In this document: positions 57,401 through 64,000 of the stretch, one piece after another
Numbering within the stretch: position 1 is the stretch's first letter
Layout: the number at the start of each line of letters is the position of its first letter
Source: Photobacterium damselae
Lineage (GTDB): Bacteria > Pseudomonadota > Gammaproteobacteria > Enterobacterales > Vibrionaceae
Assembly: GCF_003026815.1 (NCBI RefSeq)
Contig: NZ_PYOG01000009.1
Location: forward strand, 62,001 to 126,000
DNA length: 64,000 bases
Direction of reading: 5' to 3'
The notes under the pieces: model-generated
What the model was told of the DNA's origin: nothing
Seen by the model: the letters and a program-made list of their open reading frames with translations, nothing else
Databases searched by the model: none
Translations under genes and position numbers: made by a program

Positions 57401-58453
57401 AAAAAGCACTCTGGCAACTGGGAAAAAATGATCTTAGAGCTGAGTGCTTTGCGAGATGAAATCGACGCGGGACGCGGGCCCAACGCCAAAGTATCGGATC
57501 CGTTCTTTGATTTGATTGTCAGCATTGCATTCCCAGAAGGCGAGCCTGTTAAGCCTCTGGACAAGGTGAAAGCCTGTGTCGATGCCATTATGGAAGAGCT
57601 AGGTGAGAATATCAGTAGCCTAGACTTCTGGGAGCGTGAAGACCTTGTGTCTGAGCTGAGAGGGCGCATCAAAAAACGCTTTATACTCAGTAAAGTACCG
57701 CAACTGAAAGAAGCGCGTGAAAAATTAACGATTGAGGTGGTGGCGCTGGCGCGTAGACGGGAGCTATTGATTCTGTCCGATCAGGCGCTGAACCAACGTA
57801 TCGATGAAATTATCGAAAAGCTCCGCGCGATTGATCCTGACGCCTTGCAAAAACAAATCAGCGAACAACCTGATCTCTCCATGCTGAAATATGACTTGGA
57901 TGGTGTTGATTTATACCTAGCTCAAGAGTTGGAGCAATATGAGAGTTTCTATGAGCTAGGTCTGATCAAGGTAGCAACTGATATTAACTATGTTGAAGAG
58001 GCAGAGCACCAATCTTCGTTGCCGTATGAAGTCAGGAAGCAGTTCTTGCTTAATGCTGAAGATGTTCGAGAAGCTCTTGCCGATATAATTTTATCAATAC
58101 AATCAGAGCTAACTTTCCCAGAGTTAGAACATCAGCCGATCATAGCATTAAAAGAAACTGCCAAGGGAAGCTTGTTTATAACGGTTGTTATAGGGTTAAT
58201 GACCAGTTTAATCTATGACGTCATGAAAACAACAGCCCTAAAGGGGCGTCAACCAATAAAGAATATTTTTTCCAAAAGTGAGCGTGTTAAAACTGAGTTA
58301 CCTGCGTTGGTTGAACGAAATCGCGCAGAGCGAGGGCTTGAGGAATCAAGTTATGGGATTTCTTATACAGAAGAAAAAAATCTAGTTGATGATGCACTAA
58401 AGCAATTGCGTGAACGCAATTCACCAAATCAAGATAAGAAAAAATATCACTAA
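54467..58453 (+). CDS. hsdR: Type I restriction endonuclease/translocase subunit with C-terminal extension
   Basis: A 1328-residue HsdR. The PD-(D/E)xK nuclease core is RPDIVLF (Asp150) with IECKE (Glu164, Lys166). The helicase/translocase has Walker A QGSGKS (323-328), DEAH at 464-467, FTGTPL, and GFDAPIEQVMYLDK with ARVNRT. From about residue 1160 the sequence becomes AT-richer and unlike ordinary HsdR; it includes a hydrophobic stretch (SLFITVVIGLMTSLIYDVM, about 1233-1251) that could be a membrane segment, then a charged tail. The stop overlaps the next start (TAATG). Confidence 0.93.
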   Translation: MSEYQLVEKPLLNQLKSMGWDVTDLGQGVPTDPTTSFRSSFREVILKDIFKAAVHRINTTDDSKPWLTDSQLDVLLDDVTDFGTHKLLAANEEFIGRLHKWQLDRNELTGEEDPVVKLIDFDNWDNNTFTAINQFRVDTPGLGKEHIRPDIVLFVNGLPLVVIECKEQSQHCCNPMAAGIDQLRRYADLREPEHSKLREGEPALFFTNQLMISTYGDDCKVGTITSNEDYYFNWKTIHPDTEPYIAPEIGTHRSQEKLVQGMLHPQRLLDITRCFTLFMDTDNGPRVKVICRYQQFRAVQKIIERMEQGETGIQRSGVVWHTQGSGKSLTMVFLVRKLRRHPELKSYKVLMVNDRSDLEEQLTNTAALIGDTVVEIKSTKDAKEKLANDTSNTNMVMVHKFREQDSSFLPESVRKLLSKHLAEAKEAGDVERIEELEADFDAEIVMHRPFGVINAGEKVLILVDEAHRTQRGGKDRPSLSDNLFDAFPKSTRVAFTGTPLIADHHTYPTWKRFGVSQEKAYIDKYKLQDAVDDGATLKILYEGKTADSAIYDKAGFDTKFEDLFSDRTEEELREIRKKYGAEGDILEAEKRIEEIAEDLVKHYIRQILPAGFKAQVVCSSKQAAIHYQTYIEKALAKEIERYKKQSEQCIDKAWLERLEFLKTAVVISSDDTNEAASFTYARKQAKELKAVESFKKKFDHSKPNTGVAFLIVCDMLLTGFDAPIEQVMYLDKKLREHNLLQTIARVNRTAKEKQRGYIVDYIGLAHHLRDALSMYSQDDQEDILESLQNIDSEVPVLESRYRRLLQLFTELKVHNIEAFVNQKLSIDEHYQVQLQAIAVLEDPRQRDSFNVFLKKFLQSMDIIMPNSLADPYKTPMYQFVHIQAKARQRYQDDSMSFQGVGAKIRHLVNEHLISLGINPKIKPIDLFSDAFMTHMGKEPDLQAQASEMEHAIRKHCKVNADDDPVFHKKMSEKLDEIIKKHSGNWEKMILELSALRDEIDAGRGPNAKVSDPFFDLIVSIAFPEGEPVKPLDKVKACVDAIMEELGENISSLDFWEREDLVSELRGRIKKRFILSKVPQLKEAREKLTIEVVALARRRELLILSDQALNQRIDEIIEKLRAIDPDALQKQISEQPDLSMLKYDLDGVDLYLAQELEQYESFYELGLIKVATDINYVEEAEHQSSLPYEVRKQFLLNAEDVREALADIILSIQSELTFPELEHQPIIALKETAKGSLFITVVIGLMTSLIYDVMKTTALKGRQPIKNIFSKSERVKTELPALVERNRAERGLEESSYGISYTEEKNLVDDALKQLRERNSPNQDKKKYH

Positions 58454-59133
58454 TGCAATACAAAGATATCAAATACAGCTTGAAACAAAGCAAGAGAAAG
58501 ACTACTAGCATTCTTATCGAACGGGATGGGAGTGTGACTGTGCTTGCGCCTGAAAGTTACGATATCGAAAAAGTAGAGAGCATCGTTGAGGAAAAACGCA
58601 GTTGGATTTATCGCAACCTTGCAGAGTGGGAAGATCTTAACCGTACCAAAGTCGAACGTGAGTTCGTGAGCGGTGAAGGCTTCCCCTATCTGGGTCGCAA
58701 TTATCGATTAAAGCTGGTGGACGAGCAGAAAGAAGACTTGATCCTGAAAAATGGTTACTTCCTCATGCGTCGTGATAAAACGGGATACGGTAGCGAGCTA
58801 TTCAAGCACTTCTATCGCACCAAAGGATTATCTCGTATTAGCAAAAGAGTAGAGCATTTCGCCCCAAAGCTAGGAGTGGATTATCGTGCAATCCGTGTAA
58901 TGGATCTTCAACACCACTGGGCTTCCTGCTCACCGAAAGGCGACCTCAACTTTCATTGGCGTTGCCTGATGGCACCACTCGTAGTTCTGGATTACATTGT
59001 GGTTCATGAACTAGCACACCGCATTGAACCAAATCATAGCGCCGCTTTTTGGAATATCGTCGATAAAATTATGCCTGACTATCAAAAACATGTTTCTTGG
59101 TTGAAGCATAATGGTGCAGGGCTGGATCTTTGA
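58453..59133 (+). CDS. YgjP-type (M48-like) zinc metallopeptidase
   Basis: A 226-residue protein of the YgjP/DUF45 family with HELAH (His185, Glu186, His189) and a third ligand at about His195 (EPNHSAAFW), preceded by LQHHWASCSPKGDLNFHWR. The N-terminal half binds like an SprT-related domain (YLGRNYRLKLV). Genes of this family are frequent last members of type I R-M operons; the role there (maturation or turnover of HsdR) is unproven. Coupled to hsdR through TAATG. Confidence 0.9.
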   Translation: MQYKDIKYSLKQSKRKTTSILIERDGSVTVLAPESYDIEKVESIVEEKRSWIYRNLAEWEDLNRTKVEREFVSGEGFPYLGRNYRLKLVDEQKEDLILKNGYFLMRRDKTGYGSELFKHFYRTKGLSRISKRVEHFAPKLGVDYRAIRVMDLQHHWASCSPKGDLNFHWRCLMAPLVVLDYIVVHELAHRIEPNHSAAFWNIVDKIMPDYQKHVSWLKHNGAGLDL

Positions 59134-59231
59134 ATAGAACTGCTTAGTTCTTAACGACAACGAAAGGTACTAAGCATGCGAATCGTTTTTTATTTACAAC
59201 GTTGAGCAATATTAGATGATGGAAAATTAAA

Positions 59232-60755
59232 ATGAATATTATTATCGTACCAAGAGAACAAAAAGTTCCTTCTACGGGTATAAACACTGCTTATTTGCAT
59301 GTTGACCGATGGAATGATTTTTCATTCGTCACTATGTTCTTCCTTACGGTCTTTGATGAGAAGGGGGGAGGGCATGACATCGGTCAGGTCAAAATAGGGT
59401 TTAAAGGACAAACTACAGAAAAATCCACTTATGGCACATTGAGTTCGTTATTTCATGCGCTACCCGACGGCTATTTTTCTGTAGGTCAAGATGTCGAATA
59501 CTATAAAAATATTGCCCAACTCTCTGAATTTACAAGGGAGGCCTTGCTCAACGGACTAAAAGATATTGCTTTTGATTCTAGCCTTATTGAACTAGTTCAG
59601 GATGAGGATGTTTTTCGTACATCTTTACTTAGAGATGTGAGCTTGTCTGTTATCAAAGGACAGTTTTCTAGGGTATTGGATGGAAGCAGCCCGCTGACCG
59701 ATTTTGAGTTTAAATTTGTCAGACCGGTGCAAGATAAAATGTCCGGTATTGAATTGAAATTTAGTGTGAAAGTTGGAGATAAGCCCACATCGAATATTCA
59801 TGCGATTATAGGTCGCAATGGTGTCGGGAAAACAACGCTTCTCAATGGAATGATTGATGCGGTGACCAGCAAAGGGCAGTCAGTTGCAAAATTTTATGAT
59901 GTTGAGGGTTGGCGTAACAACCCTATTGACACAGACTATTTCAGTAGCCTTGTATCAGTCTCATTTAGCGCATTTGATCCCTTCTCCCCTCCTAGCGAAC
60001 AACCAGACCCTTCGAAAGGTACCTGCTATTTTTACATAGGCTTAAAAAATGGGGATGATTCTCTTAAGGGTTTGAATGATATACATGAAGATTTCCTTCA
60101 CGCGTTAAAAGCTTGTCTAAATCAAGCTCCGAAGAAAGGGCGATGGCTCAAAGCGATTGATACGTTGGAGTCTGATGAAAATTTTGCAGGTATGGGGCTA
60201 AAAGAACTCGCTGAATATTCGGGGGAAGTACTTACAAGCAAGGCTCGAAAACGTATCAAAAAAATGAGCTCCGGCCATGCAGTGGTATTGCTAACTATTA
60301 CTCGATTGGTCGCTACGGTGGAAGAAAAAACACTAGTGTTGATTGATGAACCGGAAAGTCATCTTCATCCGCCGCTATTGTCTGCCTTTGTTCGTGCACT
60401 ATCCGATTTACTTTTGGACCGTAATGGGGTGGCGATCATCGCGACTCATTCTCCAGTTGTACTCCAAGAAGTGCCTAGAAGATGTGTTTGGAAGATAAAT
60501 CGTTCGGGATTGGAAACCAAGCCGCTGAGACCTTCAATTGAGACGTTTGGAGAGAATGTTGGAATATTGACGCGAGAAGTGTTTGGCCTTGAAGTAGTAA
60601 AATCCGGTTTTCATGACTTATTGGTAAAATCAGTTGAAGCAGGGGGAACATATGAATCTATTGTTGAAGATTATCGTGATCAGCTTGGTATTGAGGCAAG
60701 AGCACTCCTCAAAGCTCTAGTTGTAAATCGTGATAGGAGCAAGGACGAATGTTAA
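59232..60755 (+). CDS. Septu-like AAA ATPase (PtuA-type)
   Basis: A 507-residue ABC/SMC-type ATPase: Walker A GRNGVGKT (194-201), the signature-like region KMSSGHAVVLLTITRLV, Walker B VLIDEPESHLHP (Asp372, Glu373) and the His switch ATHSPVVLQEVP. No TOPRIM nuclease domain is seen, so it is not an OLD nuclease. An HNH gene overlaps its stop by 7 bp, the PtuA-PtuB arrangement of the Septu anti-phage system. The N-terminal 160 residues are unrecognised. Confidence 0.82.
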   Translation: MNIIIVPREQKVPSTGINTAYLHVDRWNDFSFVTMFFLTVFDEKGGGHDIGQVKIGFKGQTTEKSTYGTLSSLFHALPDGYFSVGQDVEYYKNIAQLSEFTREALLNGLKDIAFDSSLIELVQDEDVFRTSLLRDVSLSVIKGQFSRVLDGSSPLTDFEFKFVRPVQDKMSGIELKFSVKVGDKPTSNIHAIIGRNGVGKTTLLNGMIDAVTSKGQSVAKFYDVEGWRNNPIDTDYFSSLVSVSFSAFDPFSPPSEQPDPSKGTCYFYIGLKNGDDSLKGLNDIHEDFLHALKACLNQAPKKGRWLKAIDTLESDENFAGMGLKELAEYSGEVLTSKARKRIKKMSSGHAVVLLTITRLVATVEEKTLVLIDEPESHLHPPLLSAFVRALSDLLLDRNGVAIIATHSPVVLQEVPRRCVWKINRSGLETKPLRPSIETFGENVGILTREVFGLEVVKSGFHDLLVKSVEAGGTYESIVEDYRDQLGIEARALLKALVVNRDRSKDEC

Positions 60756-61603
60756 AGCTAAAACGCCCTGTTAGTTCTTATCCGGAAATGCTAAGTCTTT
60801 GTCGCAGCGGAATTACCGGCAATGTAGGGTTACGGCAAAACGTAACTGATGTATCCCGTTTATTAGAACAAAAGGCTGAGGAATATGAAGCATCAGCGAC
60901 AACAGGTGAACTATATACGATTGATCCACTTCCTCGTCCACAAGACGACCCTGTAGTAATTGGTTGCTTAAAAAAGTCGGACTTAGTTAAGCTCTATGAC
61001 TATTATGTTGTAGGTAAAAGGAAACCAGCAAGGGCGGTATATGATGCGCTAATGGTTGCGGCCAACGATAAGTGCCCGTTCTGTGGTGGAATTGGACGTC
61101 CAAGGAACTTAGATCATTACTTACCTAAAGCTCATTATCCTCAGTTTTCTATAGTGCCGGTGAACCTCGTTCCTTCGTGCCGCGACTGTAATATGGATGG
61201 AAAAGGTCAGGCATTTGCGTCTGCCGAGAAAGAGCAAGTTTTGCAACCGTATTTAGATGATGATAGATTTTTCAACGAACAATGGTTGTATGCTCGTTAT
61301 CACCCCGGAGAGAATGATGAGCCAGGTGTAATTGAATACTTTGTTTCGCCTCCTGAATATTGGGAGGACGACCAAAAAAAACGCGTTGATAAGCATTTTA
61401 AAGATTTTGATTTGGCTTTAAGGTTCTCAAAAGAAGCAGGGCCAAGGCTTGTATCACTGATGGCTCAGTACAATGCATTGCTAGTTGCTCCGGTTGATAA
61501 GGAGACTAGTAAAAACATCATTTTTCAAACCGTCATAGATGCGTCGTCTTTTATTAACCATTGGGAAAGAGTGATGTGTTTAGCTTTGATGGATACATTG
61601 TAA
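60749..61603 (+). CDS. Septu-like HNH nuclease (PtuB-type)
   Basis: A 284-residue protein with an HNH domain at about 108-150: CPFCGG (Cys109, Cys112), LDHYLPK (His123) and SCRDCN, so both the zinc knuckles and catalytic His are present. The outer parts are helical and unassigned. In Septu the HNH protein is the effector nuclease held by the ATPase. The overlap with the ATPase gene and internal GGAG ribosome-binding site indicate coupled translation. Confidence 0.83.
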   Translation: MLKLKRPVSSYPEMLSLCRSGITGNVGLRQNVTDVSRLLEQKAEEYEASATTGELYTIDPLPRPQDDPVVIGCLKKSDLVKLYDYYVVGKRKPARAVYDALMVAANDKCPFCGGIGRPRNLDHYLPKAHYPQFSIVPVNLVPSCRDCNMDGKGQAFASAEKEQVLQPYLDDDRFFNEQWLYARYHPGENDEPGVIEYFVSPPEYWEDDQKKRVDKHFKDFDLALRFSKEAGPRLVSLMAQYNALLVAPVDKETSKNIIFQTVIDASSFINHWERVMCLALMDTL

Positions 61604-61670
61604 GCTGGTTCTGAATATTTAAAGCCTGAAGCGCACCTAAGATGATGCGCTCCATCTTAGGTTATGAATA

Positions 61671-61911
61671 TTAAACTATCTTAAGTTGTTTGGTCCCTGT
61701 CACAGAGAGGCTGCCTTTGGCGGCCTCTTCTATATGCCCGCTCCACCAAATCATCATTGGTATACATCTTTCCAAATAATCAGTGCGGTTATAAGCACTC
61801 CGCACTTGGTTATCATCAACGTGTGCCAATGCAGCCTCAATCAAATCTGACTCAAAGCCTTGTTCATTGAGCGTGGTACTCGCAAGCGAGCGTAGGCCAT
61901 GACTAACCAGT
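61671..61911 (-). pseudogene. C-terminal stub of a P4-type tyrosine integrase, frameshifted
   Basis: On the minus strand this encodes LVSHGLRSLASTTLNEQ, then in a shifted frame GFESDLIEAALAHVDDN, QVRSAYNRTDYLERCIPMM and IWWSGHIEEAAKGSLSVTGT to a stop. This is the end of a P4/CP4-type integrase, but the final catalytic Tyr region (RSAYNRTDYLE) is joined to the upstream part only across one extra base near 61859-61863. Everything upstream of GLRSL is missing. The last 115 bp closely match 63887-64000. Confidence 0.85.
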
Positions 61912-62284
61912 TTTATCTAACCTCTATTATTTTCAAGTCCATATTGGTTGCCTGATGATTACAGTCTTTTTAGGATATTGTTCAGTAGGAGATATGAACT
62001 CTTTATGGCTGCTAACAGGAAAGCTAATTTGAATAATAAGGGCGCTGTTATTGGTAGCCAACGGTGGCCCGGGAATGAAGCTATTGTAAGTTATCTGTAT
62101 AGAACGAAAAGTAACCAGGTTCGGTAATATTGGTGGATAAGTGCATACCTAAGTGGCTAAGGCTCAGTGATAAGGATGAAGTGGTAGATCTACTCGATAC
62201 TTTGAATAATGTGAACTGTTACTCTTTTCTTCGATTTAGTTTATGACACTGTATGCTTAACTAAAATCGAGGTGTATTGAAAGT
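61912..62284. other. Junction region between integrase stub and SIR2-like gene
   Basis: Contains only a possible 40-codon reading frame at 62005-62127 (MAANRKANLNNKGAVIGSQR start, GGAGA 12 bases upstream), which I cannot support as a gene. The right end carries the promoter of the SIR2-like gene. Confidence 0.4.
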
Positions 62285-63733
62285 ATGAAGTTAGGCTTTT
62301 TCTTTGGAGCGGGTGCTGAAGTAGGCTATGGGCTGCCTATAGGTGGAAAATTTGCGATTGATCTGTTTCGCCAAGATGTCAGTGAACATAAACAAGCATT
62401 GCGGGATCATTTAAGAAGCTTAGATAAATATGATCCATATGTTACTGGTTGGCTTCCGGAAAAGTATGCGACCCAACGAATTCATGCGTTTGGTAAAAAC
62501 GAGTTCACAAGCCTTATTGAATCTTCAATTGAATACCGAAAGTCTGAAATCGTGCGTAGGCTTAATAACTTTGATATAGAAGCGGATAAAGCGCTAGCTG
62601 ACCTTGGTATAGATAAGCAAGCAGCTATTGATAAGTTTAATGAAGAAATGGACCATGCTTTTGGTGATCAGCTGTTTTCTACAGCTGTTCAGATAAATAG
62701 TCTACTTGCTGATGAAGTTAAGTTATTTGGAAGTGAGATGTACTCGGCAATGCTGAGCATTTTGAGATCTAAAGATAATACAGCCGACCTTCAGAGGTAT
62801 GCGGGTGCTTTCTTGCAATTATTGGTTGGCGCTCATGGGCAAGAGTTAGTTCAACGACTTAATCAAGAGCTCTTTGAGGCTGCTCCTGATGATATTCCTA
62901 TTTTTGATGATGTATCAGGGATGTTCAAAGTTGAGTTCAGCCAAGCTGGGTTAAGTGCCCTAGAGTTGCTGATGGAATCGAAACGAGAGTATGACGTAGA
63001 AAATGGATCTACCTGTGACTTACTTTCTGCTTTAGCTCAACAACTTTTAGAGAATATATTCACGACTGTTCTAGATTATCAGTCTCTTATTGATAGTCAT
63101 TTCCGCTATTTATATTCTCCAAAAACCGAATGGGCTAAGTTTTCTAAAATGGTTATTTTCTTGTGGGCTACAAGAAAGTACATCAAAGATCAATTAGATC
63201 ACGTTGGGAAGTTGCCGGATAATGGCTACTATCACGATCTGAAGCGCTGTGAAGAACTTGGTATTGAAATATCAGCAATAGGAACGGCTAACTACAATAA
63301 TCTTGTGGAGGCTATTGCTGAACAACTTGATTATCAAATTCCAAATGTTCATCATTTGAATGGTGGTGTATGTGATTATTATAACCCATACAAGAACTCA
63401 GTAGTGTCTTGTCAGCATGTAGAGGATATCCCAAAGGATCAAATCTATGTTCCATTTATCTTAACTCAAAGTGGATTAAAACCGCTGACGTCAGTTGATA
63501 TGTCACGACGTTATGTGAGTCTCTTTGATCGTTATTCTGAGTGTGATGCAATAGTAGTGATTGGTTATGGTTTCAACATTGATGATAGCCATATAAATGG
63601 TTTATTTCGTCAACTGATAGAAGACAATAACAAGTCACTATATTGGATCTGTTTAAATACAGACGGTACAGCAGAAACGCAAAAGCGTACTTTAGTTCAA
63701 AAATTGCGCATAAGTGCTGCCAATAGGGGGTAA
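62285..63733 (+). CDS. SIR2-like protein, C-terminus displaced by a frameshift
   Basis: A 482-residue SIR2-superfamily protein: FFFGAGAEVGYGLP at the start (nucleotide loop), GTANYNNLVEAI, HLNGGVCDYY with the candidate catalytic His, and VVIGYGFNIDDSHINGLF (about 424-441). The long helical insert (about 60-290) is unrecognised. The frame runs into TAA right after a run of five G (63726-63730). Removing one G continues the protein 38 codons to 63848 (KVHVIPVTSSDGLYGDIKWL then GKITDSADLIIRR), which looks like the normal end of such proteins. Stand-alone SIR2 proteins act as NAD-depleting anti-phage effectors. The break may be a phase switch, a mutation or a sequencing error. Confidence 0.8.
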   Translation: MKLGFFFGAGAEVGYGLPIGGKFAIDLFRQDVSEHKQALRDHLRSLDKYDPYVTGWLPEKYATQRIHAFGKNEFTSLIESSIEYRKSEIVRRLNNFDIEADKALADLGIDKQAAIDKFNEEMDHAFGDQLFSTAVQINSLLADEVKLFGSEMYSAMLSILRSKDNTADLQRYAGAFLQLLVGAHGQELVQRLNQELFEAAPDDIPIFDDVSGMFKVEFSQAGLSALELLMESKREYDVENGSTCDLLSALAQQLLENIFTTVLDYQSLIDSHFRYLYSPKTEWAKFSKMVIFLWATRKYIKDQLDHVGKLPDNGYYHDLKRCEELGIEISAIGTANYNNLVEAIAEQLDYQIPNVHHLNGGVCDYYNPYKNSVVSCQHVEDIPKDQIYVPFILTQSGLKPLTSVDMSRRYVSLFDRYSECDAIVVIGYGFNIDDSHINGLFRQLIEDNNKSLYWICLNTDGTAETQKRTLVQKLRISAANRG

Positions 63734-63849
63734 AGTTCATGTCATTCCTGTAACGTCTTCTGATGGCTTGTATGGTGATATTAAATGGTTGGGGAAAATA
63801 ACCGACTCAGCTGACTTGATTATCAGGCGTTTCAGTGTGAATAAATAAA

Positions 63850-63875
63850 GGTGAAGGGGGATATTCCCCTTCACC
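63850..63875. terminator. Terminator between the SIR2-like gene and the next integrase
   Basis: GGTGAAGGGG pairs with CCCCTTCACC over a 6-base loop, followed by a T-rich stretch. It starts 2 bp after the stop of the restored SIR2 reading frame, supporting that frame. Confidence 0.85.
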
Positions 63876-63886
63876 AGCTTTGATTT

Positions 63887-64000
63887 TTATCCGATTACTT
63901 TCAATTGCTTAGTGCCTGTTACAGAGAGGCTCCCCTGGGTAGCCTCTTCTATATGTCGGCTCCACCAAATCATCATAGGTATACGTCTCTCCAGATAATC
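63887..64000 (-). CDS. int: P4-type tyrosine integrase, C-terminal end (continues beyond window)
   Basis: The last 37 codons on the minus strand read DYLERRIPMMIWWSRHIEEA, then TQGSLSVTGTKQLKVIG and stop: the same C-terminus as the stub at 61671, with a clean frame. The catalytic part lies past base 64000. It is probably the intact integrase of the element that carries the SIR2-like gene. Confidence 0.85.
   Translation of the reverse strand, partial: DYLERRIPMMIWWSRHIEEATQGSLSVTGTKQLKVIG

Noticed and set aside
54971-57672. Several long antisense reading frames inside hsdR
   Set aside because: They are shadows of a GC-richer coding strand; none has a ribosome-binding site or known domain.
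59232-60755. OLD-family nuclease (Gabija-like) reading of the ATPase
   Set aside because: There is no C-terminal TOPRIM domain, and the partner gene is an HNH nuclease rather than a UvrD helicase.
62005-62127. 40-codon gene before the SIR2-like gene
   Set aside because: Too short, with a poorly spaced ribosome-binding site and no recognisable motif; kept only as a note.

Overview
The window looks like chromosomal DNA of a member of the Vibrionaceae, most likely Photobacterium or a close relative (inference). The reasons are: the block nupC, deoC-deoA-deoB-deoD, smp, serB, PilZ protein, radA, ettA, slt, trpR, yjjX keeps the enterobacterial/vibrio order; the DNA is AT-rich; and a Gram-negative-type histamine cluster (antiporter, pyridoxal-phosphate histidine decarboxylase, second histidyl-tRNA synthetase) of the kind known from Photobacterium lies just beyond it.

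Layout. (1) 1-5.5 kb: the end of a type I secretion operon (ABC exporter, HlyD-type fusion protein, TolC-type channel) followed by a LapD-like c-di-GMP receptor with degenerate GGDEF/EAL domains; together these look like export and surface-retention control of a large adhesin that lies outside the window. (2) 5.6-28.5 kb: conserved core with a glycogen-debranching enzyme, a TatD-type nuclease, nucleoside uptake (nupC, with a CRP/CytR-type promoter) and deoxynucleoside catabolism (deoCABD), smp/serB, radA, an M23 peptidase, ettA, slt, trpR and yjjX. A higBA-type toxin-antitoxin pair with a perfect palindromic operator is inserted between serB and the PilZ gene. (3) 28.5-37.1 kb: accessory genes, including a small secreted cysteine-containing protein, a protein resembling the N-terminal helical domain of Cry delta-endotoxins, an HTH/S24-like regulator, a Spo0M-like protein and the histamine cluster.

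(4) 37.6-64 kb: a composite island dominated by defence-type genes. It holds a methyltransferase plus PLD-helicase operon, a NERD-UvrD helicase, a stand-alone piece resembling a phosphorothioation-associated methyltransferase, and a hipBA module with four HipB-type operators spaced exactly 28 bp apart. The hipBA module is bracketed by two identical 67-bp direct repeats that resemble the 3' end plus terminator of ssrA (tmRNA). Next comes a CP4-57-like satellite segment (LRAT-fold protein, orphan RHH-like protein, inovirus-Gp2/YfjJ-like protein, AlpA, two DUF2787 proteins, RadC). It is followed by a complete type I restriction-modification operon with a YgjP-type metallopeptidase, and a Septu-like ATPase/HNH pair. 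A frameshifted stub of a P4-type tyrosine integrase, a SIR2-like gene broken by one extra G, and the 3' end of a second copy of the same integrase complete the window.

The integrase family, AlpA/RadC/YfjJ content and ssrA-like repeats point to one or more CP4-57/P4-type elements integrated in tandem. All family assignments are from reading motifs in the translations; no searches were run.
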